DNA from: Martinezella lusitana
GTDB lineage: Bacteria > Pseudomonadota > Alphaproteobacteria > Rhizobiales > Rhizobiaceae
Direction: 5' to 3'
Assembly: GCF_900094565.1 (NCBI RefSeq)
Contig: NZ_FMAF01000024.1
Location: 29,912-93,911, forward strand
DNA: 64,000 nucleotides
The stretch's first letter is position 1. Each line of letters opens with the position of its first letter. The position numbers and the translations under genes were made by a program. Below are positions 8,243-17,054 of the stretch, in pieces. Below the pieces are notes generated by a model. That model saw nothing but the letters and a program-made list of their open reading frames with translations, was not told the DNA's origin and ran no database searches.

Positions 8243-8848
8243 ATGGCAAAGCGAGTCACCGGCCCCGAAATCGAAAAACTCATCCAGCTTCTGGCGAAAG
8301 TGCCGGGGCTTGGGCCTCGCTCGGCGCGGCGCGCGGCTCTGCACCTGATCAAGAAGAAGGACCAGCTGCTCGGGCCGCTTTCCCACGCCATGGGCGAAGC
8401 CTATGACAAGGTGAAGATCTGCTCCCGCTGCGGCAATGTCGATACCGTCGATCCCTGCACCGTGTGCACCGACGACCACCGCGACCAGTCCGTCATCATC
8501 GTCGTCGAGGATGTGTCCGATCTCTGGGCGCTGGAGCGGGCCGGCGCAATGAATGCCGCCTACCATGTGCTCGGCGGCGTGCTGTCGCCGCTCGATGGCG
8601 TCGGCCCCGACGATCTCAATATTCGCGGACTGATCGCGCGGGTCGCCGAAGGCGGCGTCCGCGAGATCATCATCGCCGTCAACGCCACGGTGGAAGGCCA
8701 AACCACAGCACACTATATAACCGACCAGCTTGCCGGTCTTGAGATCAAGATCACCCGGCTGGCCCATGGGGTGCCGGTAGGAGGCGAGCTCGATTATCTC
8801 GACGAAGGCACGCTGACGGCGGCGCTGCGGGCGCGGACGGCGATTTGA
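8243..8848 (+). CDS. recR: Recombination mediator protein RecR
   Basis: A 201-residue RecR, which with RecO (and RecF) loads RecA on SSB-coated gaps. Residues 15-30 carry the helix-hairpin-helix 'KVPGLGPRSARRAALHL'. A four-Cys zinc finger follows (CSRCG ... CTVC, about 57-75), then the Toprim domain ('IIVVEDVSDLWALERAG'), and a C-terminal Walker-like segment with 'LAHGVPVGGELDYLDEGTL'. Length and all motifs are standard. It is divergent from the MOSC gene and 13 bases upstream of the lytic transglycosylase gene. Confidence 0.97.
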   Translation: MAKRVTGPEIEKLIQLLAKVPGLGPRSARRAALHLIKKKDQLLGPLSHAMGEAYDKVKICSRCGNVDTVDPCTVCTDDHRDQSVIIVVEDVSDLWALERAGAMNAAYHVLGGVLSPLDGVGPDDLNIRGLIARVAEGGVREIIIAVNATVEGQTTAHYITDQLAGLEIKITRLAHGVPVGGELDYLDEGTLTAALRARTAI

Positions 8849-8861
8849 GGAGAGGCAGAGC

Positions 8862-10304
8862 ATGAGGAGAGTGCGCACCCCCCTCTATCACTTCGTGACA
8901 TCTCCCCGACAGGGGTGGAGATTGGTAACCCGGAGCTCTGTCTTCACCAAACAATCAGCTGCTGCATCTGCAGAAACTTCGGACCGTCGATATGGCATGA
9001 AGCGCGCCGCCCACGATCTCCCCCCTTGTGGAGGAGATGTCCCGAAAGGGACAGAGGGGGGTATCGCGCGACATATTCTGCGGCTGCTCATCCTCCTCCT
9101 GACCATCCTTCCCCTGCCCGCGTTTGCCGCCTCGAAGGCCGATGTCGAAGCGCAGTTCCAGAGCTGGCTGCAGAAGGATCTCTGGCCCCAGGCGCAAAAG
9201 GACGGGATATCCGACAAGACCTTCCGCGCCGCCTTTGCCGGTATCACGCTGAACTGGGACCTGCCGGATCTCGTACCCCCGGGCTTTCCAAAGCCCCAGG
9301 AGCAGAAACAGACGCAGGCCGAATTCTCCTCGCCCGCTCCATATTTCAACGAGGCGCGGCTGCAAAAGCTGGCAGCGACCGGACGGAGCCTCGCTTCGCA
9401 ATATGGCCCGGTGCTGCAGCGGATCGAGAAGACCTATGGGGTGCCGGGGCCGATCCTGCTGGCCATCTGGGGCCGCGAGACCGGCTTCGGGGCCGCGAAG
9501 CTGCCGAATTCGGCGATCCAGGTGCTGGCGACCAAAGCCTTCATGTCGACCCGCAAGGATATGTTCCGCACCGAGCTTATCGCGGCATTGCGCATCCTCG
9601 ACCATGGCGACGTCACGCCCGATCAGTTCATGGGGTCCTGGGCAGGCGCGCTTGGCCAGCCGCAGTTCATGCCCACCAGCTACCTGAAATATGCTGTCGA
9701 TTTCGACGGCGACGGCCATCGTAACATCTGGACCTCGGTGCCGGATACGCTGTCATCCATAGCCAACTATCTGGTTCAGAAGGGCTGGCAGCGCGGCCGC
9801 AGCTGGGGCTATGAGGTCGCCATCCCGCAGGCTGTTTCCTGCGCCCAGGAAGGGCCTGATCTCGCCAAGCCGATCTCGCACTGGGCATCGCTCGGCATCA
9901 CCAGGATTTCCGGCAAAGCCTTTCCATCAGACGAATTGCGCGCCAGCGGCATGATGCTGGTGCCGGCCGGCCGCGACGGACCGGAGTTCATCGTCACGCC
10001 GAATTTCTACGTCATCAAGGAATACAACAACTCCGACCTCTACGGCATTTACATCGGCAACCTTGCCGACCGGATCGCCGCTGGCAGCGGCGCCTTCCAG
10101 GGCCAATGGGGCGATGTCGGCAAGATGCTGCGCTCCGATGTCGCCGGCATGCAGAAGACTTTGGAGCGCAAGGGCTACGACGTCGGCGGCACGGATGGCC
10201 TGCCCGGCTACAAGACGAGACGGTCGATAGGCCAATGGCAGGAAAAGAGCGGCATGAAGCCCACCTGCTATCCCGACAGTTCGATGCTCGGCGTACTGAA
10301 ATAG
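8862..10304 (+). CDS. MltB-type lytic murein transglycosylase with repeat-interrupted signal region
   Basis: A periplasmic peptidoglycan lytic transglycosylase (SLT_2/MltB family), 480 codons from ATG 8862. The catalytic Glu is E206 in IWGRETGFG, followed by 'SWAGALGQPQFMPTSY'; a C-terminal peptidoglycan-binding domain (about 405-470) carries 'LERKGYDVGGTDGLPG'. ATG 8862 has a GAGGAG site 8 bases upstream. Codons 6-67 correspond exactly to a 186-bp palindromic element (8877-9062) without stops. Removing it joins MRRVR to IARHILRLLILLLTILP, a normal signal peptide ending at AFA-AS. With the element, the hydrophobic stretch starts only at about residue 72. ATG 8997 is an alternative start but lacks a clear ribosome site. 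Confidence 0.9.
   Translation: MRRVRTPLYHFVTSPRQGWRLVTRSSVFTKQSAAASAETSDRRYGMKRAAHDLPPCGGDVPKGTEGGIARHILRLLILLLTILPLPAFAASKADVEAQFQSWLQKDLWPQAQKDGISDKTFRAAFAGITLNWDLPDLVPPGFPKPQEQKQTQAEFSSPAPYFNEARLQKLAATGRSLASQYGPVLQRIEKTYGVPGPILLAIWGRETGFGAAKLPNSAIQVLATKAFMSTRKDMFRTELIAALRILDHGDVTPDQFMGSWAGALGQPQFMPTSYLKYAVDFDGDGHRNIWTSVPDTLSSIANYLVQKGWQRGRSWGYEVAIPQAVSCAQEGPDLAKPISHWASLGITRISGKAFPSDELRASGMMLVPAGRDGPEFIVTPNFYVIKEYNNSDLYGIYIGNLADRIAAGSGAFQGQWGDVGKMLRSDVAGMQKTLERKGYDVGGTDGLPGYKTRRSIGQWQEKSGMKPTCYPDSSMLGVLK
8877..9062. mobile_element. RIME-like palindromic element, 186 bp, inside a gene
   Basis: Two arms of about 46 bases, 8877-8922 and 9016-9062, are imperfect inverted copies. Both outer ends read ACCCCCCTCT, and the inner parts share GACATCTCC and GGAGAT. 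About 93 bases of unique sequence separate them. The arrangement resembles Rhizobium-specific intergenic mosaic elements. The length is an exact multiple of three and the reading frame is open throughout. Exact ends may be off by a few bases if a target duplication exists. Confidence 0.75.
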
Positions 10305-10332
10305 GCAGCCGAGCAGGTTTCGGCGCGAAAGC

Positions 10333-10361
10333 CTTGCAATTTGCCGGAAACGGGCTTATAT
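10333..10361 (+). promoter_or_regulatory. Candidate sigma-70 promoter of the rimP operon
   Basis: A -35-like CTTGCA (10333-10338) and a -10-like TTATAT (10356-10361) are 17 bases apart, in the rhizobial CTTGAC...CTATAT style. They lie between the transglycosylase stop and the leader hairpin ahead of rimP. Confidence 0.5.
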
Positions 10362-10390
10362 CCGCATTCAAATTCTTGATCGTGTGATGA

Positions 10391-10420
10391 AGAGTGGGCC
10401 GCAAGGACCCGCTCTTTTTT
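10391..10420 (+). terminator. GNRA-looped terminator or attenuator ahead of rimP
   Basis: An AGAGTGGGCC / GGACCCGCTCT stem with a GCAA tetraloop and one bulged base is followed by six T. It either ends the transglycosylase transcript or, as the promoter-like site at 10333 lies upstream of it, prematurely ends the rimP-nusA-infB transcript. Confidence 0.7.
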
Positions 10421-10464
10421 ATTAGCTCGATCTCCCAAATGCAGTAGCCTGCAGGAGTGAACGC

Positions 10465-11073
10465 TTGTCGGAAGTGACAAACGCAGACAATACCAATGAA
10501 CCGCGCCTGATCGTCGAAACCGGCCTTGACCAGCGCGTCGCCGCCATCATCGAGCCCGTGATCGTCGGCATGGGCTTCCGCCTGGTGCGTGTGCGCCTCC
10601 TAAACCAGAATGGCCTGACGTTGCAGGTGATGGCCGAGCGCAACGACGGCACCATGACCGTTCAGGATTGCGAAGAAGTCTCGACGGCGATTTCGCCTGT
10701 GCTTGATGTGGAAGATCCCGTCGATAAGGCGTATCATCTGGAAGTGTCTTCGCCCGGCATCGACCGGCCGATGGTGCGCAAGTCGGATTTCCGCCGCTGG
10801 ATCGGCCATATCGTCAAGTGCGAGACCTCGATCCTGGTTGATAACCGCAAGCGCTTTCGCGGCAAGATCGCCGACGTCAACGACGATGGTTTCACGATCG
10901 AACGCGACCAGGTTGCCTATGGCGAGGAACCGAAGGTGACCATTCCGTTCAGCACGCTGGCCGAGGCCAAGCTGATCCTGACGGACGATCTCATCCGCGA
11001 CGCGCTGCGCGCCGACAAGCTGGCGAAAGCCGAGGCAGCGAACCAGAACGAAGCGGACGACGAAGAAGAATAA
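10465..11073 (+). CDS. rimP: Ribosome maturation factor RimP
   Basis: A 202-residue RimP, needed for late assembly of the 30S subunit. The N-terminal alpha-beta domain has 'GLDQRVAAIIEPVIVGMGFRLVRVRLL' features, and the middle motif 'YHLEVSSPGIDRPMV' is the hallmark of the family. A C-terminal SH3-like domain ('GKIADVNDDGFTIE') and an acidic tail follow. The start is TTG at 10465, supported by GCAGGAG 7 bases upstream and by the family N-terminus. It begins the rimP-nusA-ylxR-infB-rbfA-truB run. Confidence 0.95.
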   Translation: MSEVTNADNTNEPRLIVETGLDQRVAAIIEPVIVGMGFRLVRVRLLNQNGLTLQVMAERNDGTMTVQDCEEVSTAISPVLDVEDPVDKAYHLEVSSPGIDRPMVRKSDFRRWIGHIVKCETSILVDNRKRFRGKIADVNDDGFTIERDQVAYGEEPKVTIPFSTLAEAKLILTDDLIRDALRADKLAKAEAANQNEADDEEE

Positions 11074-11135
11074 TCGATCAACGAACCGCCTGACGGAACG
11101 GGAACCCAAGGGCAGGAAGACGGAGACTAAAAACA

Positions 11136-12740
11136 ATGGCAGTCAGTGCGAACCGGCTAGAACTTCTGCAGATCGCAGATGCAGTGGCGCGCGAAAAGGT
11201 CATCGACCGCGAGATCGTGCTTGCCGCAATGGCAGACGCGATCCAGAAGGCCGCGCGCTCGCGTTACGGCTCGGAGTCGAACATCCGCGCCGACATCAAC
11301 CCGAAGACCGGCGAAATCCGGCTGCAGCGCCTGCTCGAAGTCGTCGAGAAGGCCGAGGACTATTCCACGCAGATCCCGCTGGAACTGGCCCGCGACCGCA
11401 ACCCGGATGCAGCTCTTGGCGATTTCATCGCCGATCCGCTGCCGCCGATGGATTTCGGCCGCATCGCCGCCCAGTCGGCCAAGCAGGTCATCGTGCAGAA
11501 GGTGCGCGAAGCCGAGCGTGACCGTCAGTTCGACGAATTCAAGGATCGCGTCGGCGAAATCGTCAACGGTACGGTCAAGCGTGTCGAATACGGCAACGTC
11601 ATCGTCGACCTCGGCCGTGGCGAAGGCATCATCCGCCGCGACGAGATGATCCCGCGCGAGAACTTCCGCTACGGCGACCGTGTCCGCGCCTATGTCTACG
11701 ACGTTCGCCGCGAGCAGCGCGGTCCGCAGATTTTCCTGTCGCGCACGCATCCGCAGTTCATGGTCAAGCTCTTCACCATGGAAGTGCCTGAAATCTACGA
11801 CGGCATCATCCAGGTGAAATCGGTTGCCCGCGATCCGGGCTCGCGCGCCAAGATCGCCGTTATTTCGAACGACTCGTCGATCGATCCGGTCGGCGCCTGC
11901 GTCGGTATGCGCGGTTCGCGCGTCCAGGCCGTCGTCGGCGAGCTGCAGGGCGAAAAGATCGACATCATTCCGTGGTCCAACGAGCCGGCGAACTTCGTCG
12001 TCAATGCGTTGCAGCCGGCTGAAGTCTCCAAGGTCGTTCTCGATGAGGACGCCGAGCGCATCGAAGTCGTGGTTCCGGACGAACAGTTGTCGCTGGCGAT
12101 TGGCCGCCGCGGCCAGAACGTCCGCCTTGCTTCGCAGCTGACCGGCTGGGACATCGACATCATGACGGAAGCCGAGGAATCGGAACGCCGTCAGAAGGAA
12201 TTCAACGAGCGCACCAACCTGTTCATGGACGCGCTCGATGTCGACGAGATGGTCGGTCAGGTTCTGGCTTCCGAAGGCTTTGCCGCCGTCGAGGAGCTGG
12301 CTTATGTCGAACTCGACGAAATCGCCTCCATCGACGGTTTCGACGAAGAAACCGCCCAGGAAATCCAGCAGCGCGCCCGCGAATATCTGGAGCGCCTGGA
12401 AGCCGAAATGGACGAGAAGCGCAAAGCACTCGGCGTATCCGACGAGCTGCGCCAGATCAACGGTATGACCGCGCAGATGATGGTCGCCCTCGGTGAGGAC
12501 GGCATCAAGACGATCGAGGACTTCGCCGGCTGCGCCGCCGACGACCTCGTCGGCTGGAGCGAACGCAAGAACGGCGAGACGAAGAAGTTCGAAGGCCTGT
12601 TCTCCAAGCTCGAAGTCTCGCGTGTCGAGGCGGAGCAGATGATCGTGCAGGCTCGTCTGTCGGCTGGCTGGATCACCGAAGCCGATCTCGCCACTGAGAC
12701 CGAAGAGGTCGCGGAGGATGAAGCCGAGCAAGAAGCATGA
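11136..12740 (+). CDS. nusA: Transcription termination/antitermination factor NusA
   Basis: A 534-residue NusA that binds RNA polymerase and nascent RNA to modulate pausing, termination and antitermination. Domains in order: N-terminal polymerase-binding domain (1-125), S1 domain (about 135-200, 'GTVKRVEYGNVIVDLGR'), KH1 and KH2 (about 230-345, 'GSRAKIAVISND', 'LAIGRRGQNVRLAS'), and two C-terminal acidic helix-hairpin repeats (about 365-515). The last part is alanine- and glutamate-rich. The gene overlaps ylxR by 4 bases. In other bacteria NusA autoregulates this operon, which fits the leader hairpin before rimP. Confidence 0.97.
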   Translation: MAVSANRLELLQIADAVAREKVIDREIVLAAMADAIQKAARSRYGSESNIRADINPKTGEIRLQRLLEVVEKAEDYSTQIPLELARDRNPDAALGDFIADPLPPMDFGRIAAQSAKQVIVQKVREAERDRQFDEFKDRVGEIVNGTVKRVEYGNVIVDLGRGEGIIRRDEMIPRENFRYGDRVRAYVYDVRREQRGPQIFLSRTHPQFMVKLFTMEVPEIYDGIIQVKSVARDPGSRAKIAVISNDSSIDPVGACVGMRGSRVQAVVGELQGEKIDIIPWSNEPANFVVNALQPAEVSKVVLDEDAERIEVVVPDEQLSLAIGRRGQNVRLASQLTGWDIDIMTEAEESERRQKEFNERTNLFMDALDVDEMVGQVLASEGFAAVEELAYVELDEIASIDGFDEETAQEIQQRAREYLERLEAEMDEKRKALGVSDELRQINGMTAQMMVALGEDGIKTIEDFAGCAADDLVGWSERKNGETKKFEGLFSKLEVSRVEAEQMIVQARLSAGWITEADLATETEEVAEDEAEQEA

Positions 12741-13429
12741 CGATCACCGAGAGGTCGAGCGCACCGCCTGAAGACGAAGATCTCGGGGGTGACGGCGCAA
12801 ACGGCCGCACGTGCATCGTAACACGCGAAAGCGGATCGCCCGACGAGTTGATCCGCTTCGTAGCCGCTCCTGACGGGACCGTTGTTCCCGATCTGAAGCG
12901 GCAGCTGCCGGGACGCGGCTGCTGGGTCAAGCTTGACCGGGCACTCGTGGACAAGGCGGTGGCGAAGAAATTGTTTTCTCGCGCCTTGAAGGCGGAGGTG
13001 ACGGCACCGAGCGATCTCGGCGCCATCGTCGACCGCCTTCTTGTGGCGCAGCTTGCCGGGATGATGCACATGGCGCGCAAAGCGAGCCAGTTCGTCAATG
13101 GCTCGTCAAAGGTCGATGGCTCCGTTCGCAACGGTTCGGCACTCGCCGTGTTCCATGCGATCGATGCCGCCGCCGACGGCGTCCGCAAGATCGACCAGGC
13201 ACGAAAGGCCTGGCATCTCGGCATGGAGACCGAAAAGGAAATACCGTCATTCCGTGTCTTCACGGAGGCGGAAATGGAAGAACTGATGGGCCAGAATGCT
13301 TTTATCCATGCCGCAGCGCTTGCAGGGCGGGCGGGTGAAGGTGTAGTGAAGCGCGCAAACCTGCTCGAACGGTACCGCAACGGCGGTCAGTCCCGGGCAA
13401 CGGGCGGCGCTGGCCGGCGAAAACAATGA
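12737..13429 (+). CDS. YlxR-type RNA-binding protein with L7Ae-like domain
   Basis: A 230-residue protein. Residues about 20-95 are the YlxR (DUF448) domain: 'RTCIVTRESGSPDELIRFV' and 'LPGRGCWVKLD' match its conserved RTC and GRG-W/Y motifs. Residues about 100-190 resemble an L7Ae/L30e-like fold. The two-domain form is usual in alphaproteobacteria; in many firmicutes the domains are separate genes. It is presumed to bind RNA or RNase P, but the role here is unproven. The position between nusA (4-base overlap) and infB is the classic one. Confidence 0.9.
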   Translation: MTITERSSAPPEDEDLGGDGANGRTCIVTRESGSPDELIRFVAAPDGTVVPDLKRQLPGRGCWVKLDRALVDKAVAKKLFSRALKAEVTAPSDLGAIVDRLLVAQLAGMMHMARKASQFVNGSSKVDGSVRNGSALAVFHAIDAAADGVRKIDQARKAWHLGMETEKEIPSFRVFTEAEMEELMGQNAFIHAAALAGRAGEGVVKRANLLERYRNGGQSRATGGAGRRKQ

Positions 13430-13530
13430 CGCGGTCACCGGCCTCTGCCGGACGCCTCATTAAGGTACATGCATTGAACGACAGGGTCTGACGGACGTTT
13501 CCGAGCCCTGTCCGAAGGAACAGGAACGGA

Positions 13531-16257
13531 ATGACCGACAATCAAGACGACAAGACGCTGAGTGTTTCGGGTAAGAAGACCCTCACCCTGAAGCCTTCAG
13601 GCGTAAACCAGGGCACCGTGCGCCAGGACATGGGCCGCGGTCGCACCAAGGCGGTCGTGGTTGAGACCCGCAAGCGCCGCCCCCTACGCCCCGAAGACGA
13701 AAAGCCGATCGTGGCTTCGACGACGGCTGCCGCAACGCCATCCGTGACGCGCGTCGCGGAACCGACCCCGCAGCCGCCGCGCCCGCCGCAGCCAGCTCCG
13801 CGCATTCATCAGCCCGGTGGCCAGCAACAGCGGCAGGGACAGCCCAACCAGAGCTATCAGCAGCGGCCGCAGCAGGAACGCTCGTCGCGACCGGTGGTTC
13901 TGAACCATCTGTCTGCCGATGAAATGGACGCGCGCCGTCGCGCACTCGCCGACGCCCAGGCCCGCGATGCCGCAGACGCCGTCCGCCGTGCCGAGGAAGA
14001 AGCGCGCCGCGCCGAAGAGGAAGCCGCCCGTCGCATCGTGGAGCAGGCCGAAGCCGCCCGCCGCGCCGAAGAAGAGGCTGCCCGTGCCGTAGAGGCAAAG
14101 GTCGAAACGCCCGCACCGGTGGAAGCACCGAAGCCGGACGTGCAGGCGGCCGCGGCCCCTGTCGTTGCTCGTCGCCCGGATGCGGCTCCGCAGCCGGCGC
14201 GCCCCGGCGCCCTGCCCGTCGAAGCACCGGCCAACCGTCGTCGGGTCAATGAAGAAGAAACCGATCGCGGCCCGCCGCGTGGTGGCCCTCCGGCGCGCGG
14301 CAAGGTCACGCGTCCCGAGCCGGCAAAGCCGGTCACTACGCGTCCGAAGACCGACGAAGAACGTCGTCGCGGCAAGCTGACGGTAACGACGGCCAATGTC
14401 GACGAAGACGGCAGCGCTCGCGGCCGCTCGCTTTCGGCCATGCGCCGCCGCCAGGAAAAGTTCCGCCGCAGCCAGATGCAGGAAACGCGCGAAAAGATTT
14501 CGCGTGAAGTCGTGCTGCCGGAAACCATCACCATCCAGGAGCTGTCGCAGCGCATGTCCGAACGCGCCGTCGACGTCATCAAGTTCCTGATGAAGGAAGG
14601 CCAGATGCTGAAGCCGGGTGACGTCATCGACGCCGATCTGGCCGAGCTGATCGCCAACGAATTCGGCCATACGGTCAAGCGCGTTTCAGAATCCGACGTC
14701 GAACACGGCATCTTCAACGTTGCCGACGAAGACGGCGAACTGGTTTCCCGTCCGCCTGTCGTTACCATCATGGGTCACGTCGACCACGGCAAGACCTCGC
14801 TGCTCGACGCCATCCGCCACGCCAACGTGGTGGCCGGCGAAGCTGGCGGCATCACCCAGCATATCGGTGCCTATCAGGTCGAGCAGAACGGCCAGAAGAT
14901 CACCTTCATCGATACCCCTGGCCACGCCGCCTTCACGGCAATGCGTGCTCGCGGCGCCCAAGCGACCGACATCGCTATCCTGGTCGTTGCGGCTGACGAT
15001 AGCGTGATGCCGCAGACGATCGAATCGATCAACCACGCCAAGGCGGCGGGTGTTCCGATCATCGTGGCGATCAACAAGATCGACAAGCACGAAGCCAACC
15101 CGCAGAAGGTTCGCACCGAACTGCTGCAGCATGAAGTCTTCGTCGAATCCATGGGCGGTGAAGTGCTCGACGTGGAAGTCTCCGCGAAGAACCGCACCAA
15201 CCTCGACAAGCTGCTGGAAGCCGTGCTGCTGCAGGCGGAAATCCTTGATCTCAAGGCCAATCCGAACCGCACGGCCGAAGGCACGGTCATCGAAGCCCAG
15301 CTCGATCGCGGCCGCGGCTCCGTTGCGACAGTGCTCATTCAGAAGGGCACGTTGCGCCCCGGCCAGATCGTCGTTGCCGGCGATCAGTGGGGTCGCGTAC
15401 GCGCGCTGGTCAACGACAAGGGCGAGCATGTGAAGGAAGCCGGCCCGGCCATGCCGGTCGAGGTACTCGGTCTTTCCGGTGCTCCGCAGGCCGGCGACAA
15501 GTTCGCAGTCGTCGAAAACGAAAGCCGCGCCCGCGAAATCTCGGAATACCGCCAGCGTCTCACCCGCGACAAGGCGGCTGCCCGCCAGTCGGTCCAGCGC
15601 GGTTCGCTGGAACAGATGATGATGACGCTGCAGGCCACGGGCACCAAGGAGTTCCCGCTGGTCATCAAGGGCGACGTGCAGGGCTCGATCGAAGCCATTG
15701 CCGGCGCGCTGGACAAGCTCGGCACCGACGAGGTTCGCGCCCGCATCGTCCATTCGGGCGTCGGCGGCGTGACCGAATCCGATATTTCGCTGGCCGGAGC
15801 TTCCGACGCGGCGATCATCGGCTTCAACGTCCGCGCCAACTCGCAGGCTCGCACGCTCGCAGAGCGCGAAGGCATCGAAATCCGCTACTACAACATCATC
15901 TACGATCTGGTGGATGACGTGAAGGCGGCGATGTCGGGCCTCTTGTCTCCGGAGCGCCGCGAAACCTTCCTCGGCAATGCCGAGATCCTCGAGGTGTTCA
16001 ACATCACGAAGGTCGGCAAGGTCGCGGGTTGCCGCGTCACCGAAGGCAAGGTCGAACGTGGCGTCGGCGTCCGCCTGGTGCGCGACAACGTCGTCATCCA
16101 CGAGGGCAAGCTCAAGACGCTCAAGCGCTTCAAGGACGAAGTCTCCGAAGTCAACGTCGGCCAGGAATGCGGCATGGCCTTCGAAAACTACGAAGACATC
16201 CGCGCGGGCGATACGATCGAATGCTTCCGCGTCGAGCACATCACGCGCACGCTGTAA
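13531..16257 (+). CDS. infB: Translation initiation factor IF-2
   Basis: A 908-residue GTPase that brings fMet-tRNA to the 30S P site. The long N-terminal region is low complexity: a Pro/Gln-rich part, then an Ala/Glu/Arg-rich helical repeat (about 130-195). An IF2_N module follows at about 325-380. The G domain has GHVDHGKT from about residue 415, DTPGH and NKID motifs, and is followed by domains II, III and IV. ATG 13531 follows AAGGAACAGGAACGGA. It ends with a strong terminator at 16283. Size is normal for rhizobia, where the N-terminal extension varies in length. Confidence 0.97.
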   Translation: MTDNQDDKTLSVSGKKTLTLKPSGVNQGTVRQDMGRGRTKAVVVETRKRRPLRPEDEKPIVASTTAAATPSVTRVAEPTPQPPRPPQPAPRIHQPGGQQQRQGQPNQSYQQRPQQERSSRPVVLNHLSADEMDARRRALADAQARDAADAVRRAEEEARRAEEEAARRIVEQAEAARRAEEEAARAVEAKVETPAPVEAPKPDVQAAAAPVVARRPDAAPQPARPGALPVEAPANRRRVNEEETDRGPPRGGPPARGKVTRPEPAKPVTTRPKTDEERRRGKLTVTTANVDEDGSARGRSLSAMRRRQEKFRRSQMQETREKISREVVLPETITIQELSQRMSERAVDVIKFLMKEGQMLKPGDVIDADLAELIANEFGHTVKRVSESDVEHGIFNVADEDGELVSRPPVVTIMGHVDHGKTSLLDAIRHANVVAGEAGGITQHIGAYQVEQNGQKITFIDTPGHAAFTAMRARGAQATDIAILVVAADDSVMPQTIESINHAKAAGVPIIVAINKIDKHEANPQKVRTELLQHEVFVESMGGEVLDVEVSAKNRTNLDKLLEAVLLQAEILDLKANPNRTAEGTVIEAQLDRGRGSVATVLIQKGTLRPGQIVVAGDQWGRVRALVNDKGEHVKEAGPAMPVEVLGLSGAPQAGDKFAVVENESRAREISEYRQRLTRDKAAARQSVQRGSLEQMMMTLQATGTKEFPLVIKGDVQGSIEAIAGALDKLGTDEVRARIVHSGVGGVTESDISLAGASDAAIIGFNVRANSQARTLAEREGIEIRYYNIIYDLVDDVKAAMSGLLSPERRETFLGNAEILEVFNITKVGKVAGCRVTEGKVERGVGVRLVRDNVVIHEGKLKTLKRFKDEVSEVNVGQECGMAFENYEDIRAGDTIECFRVEHITRTL

Positions 16258-16282
16258 GCGGCCTTCCTATTGGCTGGATATC

Positions 16283-16312
16283 AAAACCGCCGGTCATCGC
16301 CGGCGGTTTTTT
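16283..16312 (+). terminator. Intrinsic terminator after infB
   Basis: Arms AAAACCGCCGG (16283-16293) and CCGGCGGTTTT (16300-16310) with a 6-base loop and a T-run. rbfA downstream therefore needs read-through or its own promoter. Confidence 0.88.
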
Positions 16313-16349
16313 ATTGGGTTCGAAGAGGCTGGAGAAAGGCGCGCCGCTC

Positions 16350-16551
16350 ATGACGACAACGTCTGAAGACAACGATCGGATCGTCGTTTCCTACGTTCGT
16401 CAACCGGACGAGCATATCGCGGTCATGCGACAGGCGGGACGCCGTCTCGCGGTACGCCGCACCCCGAATGCTTACGACAGATGGGGCCCAGGATGCCGCA
16501 TTCCAGCGGATTCTGGGCTTCTGGAAGGCAGAACAGGCCATCCAGCCTTGA
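16350..16551 (+). pseudogene. Small unrecognised reading frame with apparent frameshift
   Basis: Between the infB terminator and rbfA, an ORF starts at ATG 16350 (MTTTSEDNDRIVVSYV...). It reads as a plausible charged protein to about 16484 ('NAYDRW'). After a GGGG run near 16486 the original frame turns unlikely, while the neighbouring frame continues as a convincing helix (AQDAAFQRILGFWKAEQ) to a TGA at 16549-16551. One extra G would explain this, giving an original protein of about 66 residues. The family is not recognised. If there is no frameshift, the plain ORF runs to 16589 (79 aa). Confidence 0.35.
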
Positions 16552-16619
16552 CCTTTGCGCCGGATCGAGTCATGTCACCCGCTTTATAGCGTCCAAGGGA
16601 CGCTGCTAACGGAAAAACC

Positions 16620-17042
16620 ATGACCAGACCAACTTCTTCCGCGCCCTCGCAGCGTATGCTTCGCGTCGGCGAACAAGTGCGCGCCGCGATCACGCAGGTC
16701 CTGCAGCGCGGCGAAGTGCGCGACGACCTGATCGAGCGCACCGTGATCTCCATTTCCGAAGTGCGCATGTCGCCGGACCTGAAGATCGCCACCGCCTATG
16801 TGACGCCGCTTGGCGTCGCCGACCACGACATCGTCATCGACACGCTCAATCGTCATTCGAAATACATCCGCGGCCGTCTCGGGCCGCTGCTTCGGCAGAT
16901 GAAATACATGCCGGAAGTCCGCTTCCGCGACGATACCAGCTTCGACAACTACAAGAAGATCGATGCGCTGCTGCGCTCGCCGGAGGTCCAGCGCGATCTC
17001 AATGACGGCGATGCTGACACCGATACCGACAAAAACCGATAA
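16620..17042 (+). CDS. rbfA: 30S ribosome-binding factor RbfA
   Basis: A 140-residue cold-shock-associated 16S rRNA maturation factor with the type II KH-like fold. Conserved pieces are 'SQRMLRVGEQVRAAITQVLQRGEV', 'ISEVRMSPDLKIATAYV' and 'LRQMKYMPEVRFRDDTSFD'. The C-terminus is short and acidic (DGDADTDTDKNR). It sits 12 bases before truB and is presumably co-transcribed with it. Confidence 0.96.
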   Translation: MTRPTSSAPSQRMLRVGEQVRAAITQVLQRGEVRDDLIERTVISISEVRMSPDLKIATAYVTPLGVADHDIVIDTLNRHSKYIRGRLGPLLRQMKYMPEVRFRDDTSFDNYKKIDALLRSPEVQRDLNDGDADTDTDKNR

Positions 17043-17054
17043 CAGAGACAGAGA

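Noticed and set aside
11157..12731. 524-codon open frame antisense to nusA (and similar long ones opposite infB, rpsA, fabB)
   Set aside because: Shadow frames caused by GC-rich third positions. No family motifs.
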